Source of the DNA: Cryptomeria japonica
Taxonomy: Eukaryota > Streptophyta > Pinopsida > Cupressales > Cupressaceae
Assembly (NCBI RefSeq): GCF_030272615.1
Contig: NC_081409.1
Span: 530,692,291-530,756,290 of the forward strand
DNA length: 64,000 bases
Direction: 5' to 3'
In this document: positions 1 through 12,014 of the stretch, in pieces
Layout of the letters: every line of letters begins with the position of its first letter
How positions within the stretch are numbered: the first letter of the stretch is position 1
Program-made: the position numbers and the translations under genes
The notes under the pieces: generated by a model
What the model saw: the letters and a program-made list of their open reading frames with translations, nothing else
Database searches by the model: none
Told to the model about the DNA's origin: nothing

Positions 1-1042
1 TCACAAAGTGTGTAGGAAAAGGAGGCATTGGAATGCTCTTGTCAAATGGATAAGGACATATGTCTCTCATTGTGTATGTTGGCTTTGGTGCATTTATGTC
101 CTCCATTTTCTTTTGTAATTCCCTGATTTGTTGCTCCAAATTACTCTTAGGTGGAGATCGACTTCTTGGGCCATATCCTATGTTTGAGGTACCCATTGGA
201 GGAGGAGCATGTTGCATATATGGATGATATTGATCATACACATGTTCATATGGAGGAGGTCTGTAATGATGCTACGTATATGGACCACTTGGTATAGACT
301 CATGTTGAGGAACACCATATCTATTTTGCGCATGTATGCCATACTCTACAGGCATGTCATGTTCTATTGTATTGCCCCCAAATTTGACACGGGGTTTCCT
401 TGTGTCCAAATTTTGAGCATGCCTTTGAATATCCCATTGCTTTGGTGGTTGATCCTTAGCATTGATATGTGATTGAGCATATTTTTCTCCATAAGACTTC
501 CATAATGGTCTACGAAGGTGAGTATCATATGTTTGACCATGTGTATGTGGGACCTCTGGTTTTTGAAGCAAAGCTGATGGTGATTCAGGTATCACATGTG
601 GTCCTCTATTTCCTCCACTATTAGGTCTCCTTTGATCCATGTTGGAGTGAGGTTGTTGCAAAGGTTGATTTTCCATTATTTGAGACATGTCAAAATCATG
701 AGGTATCTTGGCTCCACTTTGTGCCATCATTTGTAAGAAGTATTGTCTATCCCTCCTCATTATTTCCTCAACCAATCGATTGAAATGGGGATTCATAATG
801 GATTCTTCCACATCTGCTGAATGTACTGAAAAGTTGTCCATATTGTCATTATGTGTAGCATTGTTGTTTGTAATGTCCATGTTCTCAACATTTGGAATGT
901 TTCTATAAGCATCCATGTGAGGTAATGTAGTATGATCAGAATTGAAAAAGAGCTCATTGTCATACTCATAAGAACTCATGTTTGCGGACTCTTGAGCCTC
1001 TTTAGTTTCTCTCCTAGATTTTTGAAGACGGGTTTCAACCAT
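1..1042 (-). pseudogene. gag: Element E gag, N-terminal part, one in-frame stop
   Basis: This would be the N-terminal part of the retrotransposon capsid precursor. The start is the ATG at 1042 (MVETRLQKSRRE), the first in a frame that stays open to a TAG at 272-274. The same frame continues without a shift to the left edge. The protein is polar and rich in N, Q, H and P. A short helix around the codons at 140-60 (EQQIRELQKKMEDI) precedes DICPYPFDKSIPM, which matches EICPYPFE in element A and TICPFLFD in element B just before their capsid domains. The capsid domain and zinc knuckle would lie beyond the window. The single stop makes this the least decayed gag here. Assignment is by alignment by eye to A and B. 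Confidence 0.8.
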
Positions 1043-1527
1043 GAACTAGGTGTTGACCAAGATGTGTTAGACTAGACAAAAAATGGAAAGAGTATGGAAG
1101 ACCAAGAGTTGGATGGAATGTAAATGAATCTGAAGTGCACTTGCAATGTCCAAAGTGTAGGACCAAGTATGTATGTAGTAGAGTAGGTGTGACTTCCAAA
1201 GAGAGGATAGTTTCTCTTGATGAGGTAAGTTGACCTTGACTCTAAGTAAGACCAAATGAGACCCAAAGGTAAGAAACCTTGATGAGGGACCACTTAGCAA
1301 AGTGTTGTTGTATGTAGTATGTTGACAAAGTATGATGAGGACAAGCAAGTGACCTTTTGACTCAAGTTTAGACAAGTGTGTATGTAAAGTGAAATGTGAA
1401 GCAATGATGGATTTTGTGAGACCCAAGGATAGGTTGAATGCTAGATGAAACCCTAGAGAAATGACCTAGGAAGCTCAAGAACTCTGAAACTGATTGTGTT
1501 TGTTTGCTGGACTGTAACAGTTTTTCA

Positions 1528-1765
1528 ACTCTGGACACAGACGCACCTGTATACTTCACAGACGTGATTTCCTGATGCAGACGCGGCTCTGTTTAACACA
1601 GACGCGTTTCTGAGATTTTTTTGCAAAGTGTAATGTTGACTGTTGGAACATAGACGTGATTCTGCCCTTCACAGACATGGTTTCCTGATGCAGACGCTAT
1701 TATGACCGACACATACGTGGTTTCCTGACACAGACGCTATTATGTCCAACACAGACACGTTTCTG
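1528..1765 (-). repeat. Element E word array, gag-proximal cluster
   Basis: About ten copies of the plus-strand word ACACAGACGCG (minus strand CGCGTCTGTGT) are spaced roughly 20-25 bp apart with unrelated sequence between. Many copies differ by CpG to TpG or CpA changes (GACGTG, GACACG). Confidence 0.85.
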
Positions 1766-2983
1766 TAAAATTTGTGCAATTTTTTCCAATCTGTGAAGTC
1801 ATTTTGTTGTGACCAAATCTGACTGTTTGACTGTTTTTCGTGACAAGAGGACACAGTGTTGATGAAGACCCAATGTTTGCAAGTGTCTAGACTCAAGATA
1901 ACTCCAAGAAAAGTGTGTTTGTTTGATGTAAAAAATGTTTTGCATACACTTGAAGACACAAAAGACACAATGTTTTGATGTTTGGTCTTGAATGTTTTGA
2001 ATGTTTAACATAAGTCAAGAACAATTCTTATGGCTGGCCAAGACAATAGTTGCTGATCCCACATGGGGTTTTACCCCTGAGGCTACGCTATTCAGAGCGG
2101 ATACTTAGATGCTTGACCTCACTGGCTTCACCCTCGGCACTCACTTCTCGGGTCAGCCAAGCATCAGTCCCCATGAAAACTCCCCATGGCGAACTTTGTA
2201 TCTCTACTAAGAACCATATGTGTGTGGGCCACTACCAGAGGTTTGACCTCCTTCCCCAACAACTAGAAGGATTTGGGCCTCTAAAACAAAATGGTGCTAG
2301 TAAGGGCATCTGCTCATGTGGCCATACATGCGGCACTTTCAGCTCTGTAAATACAGAAGGCTCCCAGTCGGTAGGGGTTACGCCCTACAACTGATCAAAT
2401 AAATTTGATCAAACGGGTTTATGGGGAGATATAGTGTCGGTATGAACTAATCAGCACATGTTATTCATAGTTTTCACCATGAATACATTTGTTTATAGTG
2501 GTTCGGATCAGGTGGGTTTTCCTCGCTACCACTTGGGTCATTCTCTTCTCACTAGTAGTCCTAATGACCACATGGGAAGACAAGCCCTCTAAAGATTAAA
2601 CAAAAAGAGCCTATTGCTCAAGACACAAAAGACAATGATTCAATTTTAGTGCACCAATTGAAGTGTTTGCTAGTCTATGAAAACAAGGCACACAATAAAA
2701 ATCCAAAAACCCTTTCCAAGGACCTGCAACAAAGATTTGTTAGTAGTTTGGGTTGTTTCCAATAATCACCCCTTCCTGCAAGCACACAAGTTAGGTAAAT
2801 TTTAAACCCAAAAGACTTTGTGAAAATAGGGGCCTTCGACCAAACGATTTTTCTTTCAAGACAAGATGCACCAATTTCGCTAGGTAGATCTAAAAATGTT
2901 AGCTCAAAATAAACCAGATTTGAAACCCTAAATGCAAAATCCGAAAAAAAAATCAATGCAAATCAAAAATTTTGAAACTGATA

Positions 2984-3246
2984 AACACAGACGCAGTTAC
3001 CCTCAACACAGACGCGACTGGGTAACATAGACGTGGTTCTGTGAGACACAGACGTGACTATAGAACACAAACGCGTCTTCTGGACACAGACACGGCCAAA
3101 ACCAATGCAGACGCGACTTTACAACATAGACACGTTTTCCCAAAACCTGCAAAAATAAAATAATGCCAGAGCACAGACGCAGATCCAGATGTCGCAGACG
3201 TGCCAGAAAATCAAAAACGCGATCCGAAAGTATGCAGACGCGGAAA
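2984..3246 (-). repeat. Element E word array, PBS-proximal cluster
   Basis: This is a second cluster of the same ACACAGACGCG word, with about a dozen degenerate copies at 20-25 bp spacing. It lies about 100 bp from the PBS on the gag side and is separated from the other cluster by the conserved leader block. Confidence 0.85.
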
Positions 3247-3329
3247 TGTCAAAAATATTGTCGAAAATGTCAGATCTGCAACTTCAAAATACAAAATCTG
3301 CAACAAGATGTTAAATGCAAAAGGGACAA

Positions 3330-3349
3330 GGGTCCCACCAGGCATGCCA
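3330..3349 (-). promoter_or_regulatory. Element E primer-binding site
   Basis: The minus strand reads TGGCATGCCTGGTGGGACCC three bases after the LTR end (CATATACA). The position and TGG start fit a tRNA primer-binding site. The same site, slightly changed, follows the LTR of element F. I could not assign the tRNA. Confidence 0.7.
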
Positions 3350-3352
3350 AAA

Positions 3353-4132
3353 TGTATATGGTGAAAATGGATAACAATAATAATGATATTGAAAGGCTAA
3401 ATGAATTCAACCACAAAACCCTAGCCTAACAATCAACAAAGATCCACCATAACATATGAAGATTACCTAAGACAATGCAAATCAAACGAAATCACAAAGA
3501 TTATACCATCACATGTCCAATAGGGTTTTGATCTCCATTCTTCCTATCTCCATTGATCTTGCTTGATATATTTGCTCTTAGATTTTATGTGCACAAGAGC
3601 TCAACAAAGAACAGAATGTGGTTGCTAGTAGGATCGTAGTGTAGTCAAGTGCATAAGTTAATTCCTTAGACTCCATGATTAGGCTTTGATAATGAAGGAA
3701 GCATCTCCTTATATAGAAGACACTATATGAAATGGAGGGATAAGATTGAGAGGTGTAAAAGGAGGTCGGCTATGATTAGAGGGAAGGTAAAAGAAATAAT
3801 AAAATAATGAAAGGGGTAGGTAGTGTATGAATTAAGAGATGAATGACATGTGTCATGGGTAGAAAAGGTTAATGAATTAATTAAATAAATAAAGATTTAT
3901 TTAATTAATAGAAGAAGTGGGATAATTAAATAAATAAAATATTTATTTAATTTAGGAAAATGATAATTTAAATAAATAAATGTATTTATTTAAATGAGAA
4001 ATAAGGCTAGAAGAGGATAAATGAATTAATTAAATAAATAAAGACTTATTTAATTAATAGAAGAATTAAGCTTAGATAATTAAATAAATAAAGTATTTAT
4101 TTAATTAGACTGGACAGTTTTAGGTGTCTACA
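3353..4132 (-). repeat. Element E 5' LTR
   Basis: This 780-bp LTR starts with TGTAGACACC at 4132 and ends in CA at 3353, directly before the PBS. It is AT-rich, with several TTAATTAAATAAATA-like stretches. A TATA box (TATATAA on the minus strand) lies at 3709-3715. The partner LTR is outside the window. Confidence 0.8.
3709..3715 (-). promoter_or_regulatory. TATA box of element E LTR
   Basis: The minus strand reads CTATATAAGG about 355 bp before the LTR end, a spacing similar to that in element D. Confidence 0.5.
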
Positions 4133-4139
4133 GTAATTA

Positions 4140-5538
4140 GGACATGATGTACATGTTGTCAACTATTTAACTACAATATACATACCTAGAAGCTCACATA
4201 CCATGTGAACTATTCAATACATGACCTATTAAGTTTAGTTTGTTCATTTCATACATACTGTTTTGTTTGAACATGTTCTTTTAAATTTTAATGCATATCT
4301 ACTTGTATTTCTAACATGTGCACGTGATATATATATAATCCAGTCCAGTCCATCGAACATAAAGTACCTATAGAATCTAACATGTATGTACATGTGCACA
4401 TGGAATATATAATCTAACACATGTACATGTGCATGTGAAATATATATAATCTCTAGTCTAAACTTCATATCACATGATGCAGTGGAAATATATATAATCC
4501 TATCAAACACAATAGAGATATAAAGTATAATCTAGTCTAAACTTCATTGTACATGCACGTGAAATATACAATCTAATAAAAAATGTATTTAAATCTAATC
4601 TAATCAAACATACAGTATAAATCTAATATAATCAAACATGTATAAATCTATTTAATCTGATCAAACACAACGGAGATATAAAGTATAGTCTAGTCTAAAC
4701 TTCTTTGTACATACATGTGAAATATACAATCTAATCAAACATGTACATTTAAATCTAATATAATCAAACATGTGTATAAATCTAATATAATCAAACATGT
4801 ATAAATCTAATCTAATCAAACATGTATAAATCTAATATAATCAAACATGTATAATCTGATCAAACACAAACTAGGAATAAAGTATAATCTAGTCTAAACT
4901 CCATGTACGTGCATGAATATATATAATATGAAAGTCTATAAAAAGATAAATGTAAATGAGCTATAAAGTCTAGAGCAAATAAAAAGGGATCATGTCGGCT
5001 ACGAACTGAGTGACCATCTGAGGGGGAGTCCTACAAAAGTAGAATTTATTTAAATATTAAATATAATATATCTATCTCTGTAGATGTGCATGTACATCAA
5101 ATACAAGTAGAGTTAAATAAAAATTTAAATATAAATTGTAACGTGCATGTATACATACATGTACATATATGTACCAAAAACCATAACTAACCTGTACACT
5201 AACAGCATCAAAATAATCTCTCCTACACACACACTCAGAGCTCAAGGAAGGAGTGACATGAGCTAACTATCAATCTAAGGATTAGTCCACGATCAATTTA
5301 AATGATCTACAAATTAAAACTTAGAACTCTAGATTATTTATTAAACATGATCTATATATATATAGATTTATCCTACAAATTTGCAATATGTATACATATC
5401 TTCTAAAAATTTAAACACACATGTACATGTACATACCTATGTATCACCTGGAGTAGGCTGTATAGTCTAATCTTGTCCCATGGTCATATCAACAACATTA
5501 CTCATGCCTACATATCTCTCTCTAGCTGTACGTATCAC
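4140..5538. repeat. AT-rich region of degenerate short repeats
   Basis: There is no convincing gene. Two themes recur: CATGTACATG-like words (about 4140-4560 and 5080-5440) and units containing ATCTAATATAATCAAACATG (about 4560-4870). Spacing is irregular and copies are diverged. Confidence 0.6.
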
Positions 5539-6978
5539 TCAGGAGTGCAAGGGGCTAACTAGATGAGTGGGCATCGTGGATGAAGTGTCTGACTGTAGTA
5601 GCATGTCCATAAATCTAGTATGGCTCAAATCTCTTAGATGATCCTCAAATGAGTCCAAACCCTCATCTGTGATATGGACCTGATCAGCTCGTATCTCCTC
5701 AAATGAATCCAAGTGGCCCTCATCTGTGATATGGACTTGATCAGGTCGTAGCTCCTCCTCTACAGCAACAGAGTGATCTGTAGGTGGGTCAGTGCCTGGA
5801 GCATGCATAGAGTGATGAGAATGTTGTGACTGCCTCAGGGTATGTGTTGATGTTGTTGTAGCTTGACCATCTATGAGAATCTCCTCTCTAGCATCAGCCA
5901 ATGGTATCCCAAGTTGAGATGAAATAAAACTATAAGCATGTAGTAGGTCCTTGGCTAAATACTATGACATCTGTACATGTCTACTACCTTTGACTATCAC
6001 TGCTACCTCATCTGGGGAGGGGATGCCAGCAGAAATATACCAATCATCTGAATCTAAAGCCCCCCCATGACTAGAAGATGCATGATCTATGGATGATCAC
6101 GAACGTGGTCGACTCATCATATATCTGCCCACCCTGTTAGAAGATATGGTGGCTGCTGCTGATGCAATCTGTCCAATCCTATCAATTTCTTCTCTCTGAG
6201 AAGAAATCACAATGTGATCTGCTATGGGTGCTATGGCTAGGACTACTGCATTAAATCTCTAGCCAACAAGGTCCCTATGTCTAGGCGGAGCTCTATCATG
6301 CCTACGATATGCATCTCTATTAGCAATCCTGCCCCTCCCCCATCCATAATATCCTGGAATATCAAGGTAGTTTGGTTTCATCTGATAATGAACCTCAGCA
6401 AATACCTTTTGTGCAAAGTATAATGGTATCTAGTCATTATTAGGATAACGACCATGGGCAGCTAAGAAGTGTGGGTAAATTAGTGATGGAACCTGTAGGT
6501 TGATACATCTGGTAACCTGATATCCCTTCACCTTACTCTTCTCCTGATATTGTGGAAAGCATCTCTCCTTGATGGTCTCCTTCGAGACCACCCCCACCAC
6601 ATCAGCAAAAGAATGAGGACCCCTCACCTCACTCCTCAACTGTCTATATATATCCTCTATAACCTCAGGTGAGAATGAGGTATGAGAAACTAAACGGTCC
6701 CTCAATGTCCACAAACTATCAAAAATGGACGTGCATGTACTCTTGTACATGCCATCAGTACGAGGGTCATCTAATATGGCCCTCAACCTATGCAACTCCC
6801 GATCACTGTACTAAAAAATAGTAGCAATGTTGGGCAAGGGGGGATCCTACTGTGGAGGATCCTGCTATGGAGAATCCTGCTATGGAGGATCAACATCATC
6901 AATGTGTGGCTCCTGATGTGGAGCATGTGCAGGTGGAGCCTGATCAGGAGCCTGCGAAGGTATATCCTGGGATGCCAT
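5539..6978 (-). pseudogene. Decayed ORF of unknown function in element F
   Basis: From an ATG at 6978 (MASQDIPSQAPDQAPP) the minus strand reads about 480 codons to a stop at 5539. The first part is a P/Q-rich tail with three in-frame stops. A better-preserved stretch follows (6795-6430: RLRAILDDPRTDGMY, then SLWTLRDRLVSHTSF). Beyond further stops comes a segment with GYYGWGRGRIANRD and RQAPPRHRD-like basic residues, then an acidic, H/T/S-rich C-terminus containing a short internal duplication (DQVHITDEG twice). I do not recognise the family. It lies in the same orientation as F's LTR, so it could be an unusual gag or a captured ORF. It shows none of the PMD motifs seen in A and B. Extension between open segments is by reading through stops. 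Confidence 0.45.
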
Positions 6979-7017
6979 CTATCTAGGTACATGTCATAAA
7001 GTTAAAATAAATACGCA

Positions 7018-7130
7018 AGTAGAGAGAGAGAGAGAGAGATCATTTTGATGAGAGAGAGAGATCATTTTCATTTTCAAAAAATACATGTAAAAATTTCAAA
7101 TATTTCAGGGAGAGAGAGAGAGATAGAGAG
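7018..7130. repeat. GA-rich microsatellite
   Basis: Three runs of (GA)n lie at about 7021-7040, 7050-7062 and 7109-7128. They separate the ORF at 5539-6978 from the satellite array. Confidence 0.9.
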
Positions 7131-7229
7131 ATCTAACACGTGTATATTTAAATCTTTGACATACATAAAAAATCAAGAACATGATATATAACATTTTGGC
7201 CTGGATATGATTATATTTGGGCCCATATG

Positions 7230-9885
7230 ATTATAAAAGTATTAAATCTGCAATATGTGATCTTAACGGGAATGTCATATGACCCCTTAAGACACTATGT
7301 GATGGACTAAGGGGTATGTCATTCACACTAGGATTTTATAAGGGGTCATATGTGGTTCTAAGGGGTCATGCATATGTTAGGACACTATATGATCCTAAGG
7401 GGAATGTCATATGTACAGTAGGATGTTATAAGGGGTCATATGACCCCTTAGGACACATAGGAAATGTCATATGTATAGTAGGATGTTATAAGGGGTCATA
7501 TGACCCCTTAGGACACATAGGAAATGTCATATGTACAATAGGATGTTATAAGGGGTCATATGTGACCTACTAAGGGGTCACACATGTGTTATAACACATG
7601 TGTGACCCCTCAGGACCACATATGACCCCTTAGGACACATAGGAAATGTCATATGTATAGTAGGATGTTATAAGGGGTCATATGTGACCTACTAAGGGGT
7701 CATGCATGTGTCAATGCATGTGTGACCCCTTAGGACCACATACGACCCCTTAAGACACTATGTGATGAACTAAGGGGTAATATGTCGTTCACACTAGGAT
7801 TTTATAAGGGGTCATATGTGGTTCTAAGGGGTCAAGCATATGTTAGGACACTATATGATCCTAAGGGGAATGTCATATATGTATAGTAAGATGTTATAAG
7901 GGGTCATATGACCCCTTACGACACATAGGAAATTTCATATGTACAGTAGGATGTTATAAGGGGTCATATGTGACCTACTAAGGGGTCACGCATGTGTCAA
8001 TGCATGTGTGACCCCTTAGGACCACATACGACCCCTTAAGACACTATGTGATGGACTAAGGGGTATGTCATTCACACTAGGATTTTATAAGGGGTCATAT
8101 GTGATTCTAAGGGGTCATGCATATGTTAGGACACTATATGATCCTAAGGGGAATGTCATATGTATAGTAGGATGTTATAAGGGGTCATATGTGACCTACT
8201 AAGGGGTCACGCATGTGTTAATGCATGTGTGACCCCTTAGGACCACATACGACCCATTAAGACACTATGTGATGAACTAAGCGGTATGTCGTTCACACTA
8301 GGATTTTATAAGGGGTCATATGCGGTTCTAATGGGTTAGGACCACATATGACCCCTTAGGACACTATATGATCCTAAGGGGAATGTCATATGTATAGTAG
8401 GATGTTATAAGGGGTCATATGTGACCTACTAAGGGGTCACACATGTGTTATAACACATGTGTGACCCCTCAAGACCACATATGACCCCTTAGGACACATA
8501 GGAAATGTCATATGTACAGTAGGATGTTATAAGGGGTCATATGTGACCTACTAAGGGGTCACACATGTGTCAATGCATGCGTGACCCCTTAGGACCACAT
8601 ACAACCCCTTAAGACACTATGTGATGAACTAAGGGGTATGTCACGCTCACACAGATTTTATAAGGGGTCATATGCAGTTCTAATGGGTCACACATGTTAT
8701 AACACATGCGTGACCCCTCAGGACCACATATGACCCCTTAGGACACTATATGATCCTAAGGGGAATGTCATATGTATAGTAGGATGTTATAAGGGGTCAT
8801 ATGTGACCTACTAAGGGGTCATGCATGTGTTAATGCATGCGTGACCCCTTACGACAACATACGACCCCTTAAGACACTATGTGATGTACTAAGGGGTATG
8901 TCATTCACACTAGGATTTTATAAGGGGTCATATGCAGTTATAAGGGGTCATGCATATGTTATAACACATGCATGACCCCTCAAGACCACATATGACCCCT
9001 TAGGACACTATGTGATCCTAAGGGGAATGTCATATGTACAATAGGATGTTATAAAGGGTCCTATGTGACCTACTAAGGGATCATATGCAGTTCTAATGGG
9101 TCAGGACCACATATGACCCCTTAGGACACTATATGATCCTAAGGGGAATGTCATATGTATAGTAGGATGTTATAAGGGGTCATATGTGACCTACTAAGGG
9201 GTCACGCATGTGTTATAACACATGCGTGACCCCTTAGGACCACATATGACCCCTTAGGACACATAGGAAATGTCATATGTACAGTAGGATGTTATAATGG
9301 GCCATATGTGACCTACTAAGGGGTCATGCATGTGTTATAACACATGCGTGACCCCTTAAGACACTATGTGATGAACTAAGGGGTATGTCACATTCACATT
9401 AGGATTTTATAAGGGGTCATATGCGGTTCTAATGGGTCACGCATGTGTTATAGCACATGTGTGACCCCTCAAGACCACATATGACCCCTTAGGACACTAT
9501 ATGGTCCTAAGGGGAATGTCATATGTACATTAGGATGTTATAAGGGGTCATATGTGACCTACTAAGGGGTCATGCATGTGTCAATGAATGTGTGACCCCT
9601 TAGGACAACATACGACCCCTTAAGACACTATGTGATGGACTAAGGGGTATGTCATTCACACTAGGATTTTATAAGGGGTCATATGCAGTTCTAAGGGGTC
9701 ATGCATATGTTATAACACATGCATGACCCCTCAAGACCACATATGACCCCTTAGGACACTATGTGATCCTAAAGGGAATGTCATATGTACACTAGTATGT
9801 TATATGTGATCCTCTATGACCTCCTAAGGGAATGTATAGTGTCATCAGGGCATATGTGGTCTTAAGGGGTCATGTTGTGCGTATA
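7230..9885. repeat. Palindrome-rich satellite array (AAGGGGTCA family)
   Basis: This is about 2.65 kb built almost entirely from AAGGGGTCATATG and its reverse complement, AAGGGGAATGTCATATG, TAGGATGTTATAAGG and GACACTATGTGATG modules in repeating order. Perfect palindromes recur. One at 7573-7610 is 38 bp with no unpaired centre, and similar ones occur near 8432-8470, 9197-9237 and 9316-9352. The inner arm differs between copies (CACACATGTG against CACGCATGTG) while both arms stay complementary. Short ORFs here are translations of the repeat. Confidence 0.9.
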
Positions 9886-9901
9886 ATAGGATGTGAAAAT
9901 G
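9886..9901. repeat. Target-site duplication, left copy
   Basis: ATAGGATGTGAAAATG, 16 bp, is identical to 11349-11364 and flanks the poly(A)-tailed insertion. Confidence 0.95.
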
Positions 9902-11348
9902 AAAGGATCATTCATTATTATGAAAGGTGGCTAAATTATTATAGGCCTTTGATTTAATTTGATCGATCAGGATGCATTTCTCGACATGTTTTTTCTTGGC
10001 TTTTCACATGGATGAAACATTCATTACGGTGTATGGTGGCCAATTAATTTATGTTTCTTTTGGCTATATATTAATTCTGGTGTAGAATGTCTTTGTTTAT
10101 TTGAGTTGACGGTATCTTAAGGAATTCTTCTCTCTGTTGGAAAGGTAACTATTCCTCATGTCTATTATTCTTCCAACTTATCATGTTTTAGTATCTACTC
10201 CTGAGGAAGACATTGTCGACAATTATGGTTATGTTTCTGAAAAACTTGGGAGAGTTTTTGTTTTGTATAACCTAGAGTTGGAGTCTAAAATTCGCAAGGT
10301 GGTGGGCAATCGTTGGTTGCTCTCTCCTTCTTTTATCTCTTTTTCAGAAGTTTTGTCTCATTTTTTTAATATATGTTATGATCTTTTGTGGGATAAGACT
10401 TTGGTCCAGCTTATTGCATCAAAATTTGTGGCACCTCCAATGCTTGATATGCATCATCTTGGGTCAGCTTTGGATAGTTATATTTTTGATATGGGTACTC
10501 TTCCTTATGGGGGCTTTTTTTCTGTTCAAAATCTTTTGGAAGATGGTCACTATGGACATTTTCTCTTTGAAATTAGAATGGGCCTGATCTGTGACACTAT
10601 TGATGAAGCTCTAAAATCTGTGGAGAGTTTGTTTGGTTTTATATCTCCCCAGGTTTTGGTCAGAGCATGGGAAGTGTTAATTGGTCTTCATGCTCTAATT
10701 AATTTATGTTTTGTTACATCTGCTACTCCTCTCCCTATGGTTCCTATACAGTCACTGGTTCCTCATGATGCTCTACCATCTCCTCCGGAAGAAAGCTCGA
10801 GTAATTGGGTTTTGGACTAACTGTTCTCACCTTTTGCAGATATCTCACATTTTTTGCAAGCTGTTTATGAGATGGATTTTGGGCAGTTCTTGTTATCTCA
10901 AATCTATGGAGTTGGACATTTTCGGTCTATTTCAGTTCTGGTCCTCCTTGGTTTCACTTTTTTGGTCTCCTTGGTATCTCAGCATGCTTCTCTACATTTT
11001 ATATCTTGTTGTTGTTATCAGTTGATGGGCTCCTAGATCTTCTTGTTGTAAACTTTTTGGCAATTCAACCCCGCTTTTTGTAACCAACTGAGTTTTTAAT
11101 CAGTTGAGATATATGTCCTATGGGATCTCTGTACATAGGGCATCTATATGGGTATGGGTGAGATTTTGGGTCATCAAGATCCTCCTATTTTGCAAGGGTG
11201 GTGTAGTTTCTTTTCTCAAGGTGACAATCAGAGGTTTTCTTGTGGGTTCTTTCCTGTCGGTATGCCTTTTTTGAACCCATTGTAAAAACAATTTAAAAAT
11301 AATATAATAAAGTTTAGTGGCTATGCCACTTTTATTGAAAAAAAAAAA
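9902..11348 (+). mobile_element. Poly(A)-tailed retroposed insertion (LINE-type or processed transcript)
   Basis: This 1447-bp insertion is flanked by a perfect 16-bp duplication and ends in an A-run at about 11338-11348, the marks of target-primed reverse transcription. The 3' end has AATATAATAAAG shortly before the poly(A). No RT motif is present. It is either a 5'-truncated or non-autonomous LINE-type element or a processed copy of a host transcript. It sits beside the satellite array of element F. Confidence 0.85.
10158..11036 (+). pseudogene. ORF of unknown family within the poly(A) insertion
   Basis: The ATG at 10158 opens a 220-codon frame (MSIILPTYHVLVSTPEED) ending in TAA at 10818-10820. 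The same frame then runs on for about 72 codons to a TGA-type end near 11036, so the original protein may have been about 290 residues with one nonsense change. The sequence is hydrophobic and aromatic-rich (WDKTLVQLIASKFVAPP, LPYGGFFSVQNLLEDGHYG), with a P/S-rich stretch (LPSPPEESSSN) before the stop. It has no zinc knuckle, endonuclease or RT motif. I do not recognise it. About 300 bp of 3' untranslated sequence and the poly(A) follow. A retrogene of a host gene is possible. Confidence 0.45.
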
Positions 11349-11364
11349 ATAGGATGTGAAAATG
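11349..11364. repeat. Target-site duplication, right copy
   Basis: ATAGGATGTGAAAATG follows the A-run directly and is identical to 9886-9901. Confidence 0.95.
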
Positions 11365-12010
11365 GGTCACATTGTAGAGGATTTATTTTGTCTAATTTGT
11401 TTAAATTTGTTATCCAAATTTTCTAATGTTTATTTAAATTAAAATTTATTAATTTTTCTAAAGTTTAATTTATTATATTTACGTTTGCGACATTTTTCTA
11501 ATTTTCTTTTTTCGCTAATGTTTTTCTAAGTTCTGATTTACTACCTTAGTTTTCTATGTTTTTCATAACAATTTTTTAAAATGTTGAAAAAAATATACAT
11601 ATATACAATTATGTAATTTTAAAAACAAATTGACACATTTCAGTCAAAACATTAAATTATCAAACATTTTTCTAAAATAATGAAAAACAATAAATTATCA
11701 AACATTTTTCTAAAATGTTGAAAAACAATAAACTATATACAATTTTTTAATTAAAAAACTAAATTGACAAACAAATTATTTATTAATTTAATAAAAAAAG
11801 ACATTATTAAACCAAACAAAGGGTTATTTTGTGCACCTGATATAATAAAGGTCGAAAACTAAAATATGAAAGATGCTAGCTAATGCAGACAAAGCTCGAT
11901 GACGTGATGCTAACGACTGGTTCGATCCAACCCCCACCAGATAGAAAAAGACAACTTTGATAATGACCCTTTAACTATCACTTTCGCTTTTTATAAATGT
12001 TTAAAAAAAC
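11365..12010. other. AT-rich spacer in element F
   Basis: AT-rich sequence with repeated CAAACATTTTTCTAAAAT-like phrases (about 11650-11730). I see no gene. Confidence 0.6.
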
Positions 12011-12014
12011 CCTA

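Larger units (their letters stand above)
1043..3329 (-). other. Element E long untranslated leader
   Basis: This is about 2.3 kb between PBS and gag with no credible ORF. It holds two clusters of the element's repeated word (1528-1765 and 2984-3246). Between them is a conserved block (about 2040-2620) whose minus strand resembles the leader of element D at 31490-31960: a GAATGACCCAA motif and a CGCCATGGGGAG motif followed by GAGAAGTGAGTGCCG are recognisable in both. ORFs predicted on either strand here are short and overlap the conserved non-coding block. Confidence 0.65.
1..4132 (-). mobile_element. Element E: 5' part of a Ty3/gypsy retrotransposon
   Basis: Read on the minus strand the order is LTR (4132 to 3353), PBS, a leader of about 2.3 kb, then gag running off the left edge of the window. 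The LTR opens with TGTAGACACC, like the LTR of element D. The gag shares its CPYPFD-type motif with elements A and B. Pol and the 3' LTR lie outside the window, so the target duplication cannot be checked. A Tat-like assignment rests on the gag motif and on a leader block shared with D. Confidence 0.85.

Noticed and set aside
2050-2394. 114-codon ORF on the plus strand
   Set aside because: It is antisense to the conserved non-coding leader of element E, and D's matching region has no equivalent ORF.
7316-7573. 85-codon ORF with GCYKGSYDPLGHIGNVIC repeats
   Set aside because: It is a translation of the palindromic satellite.
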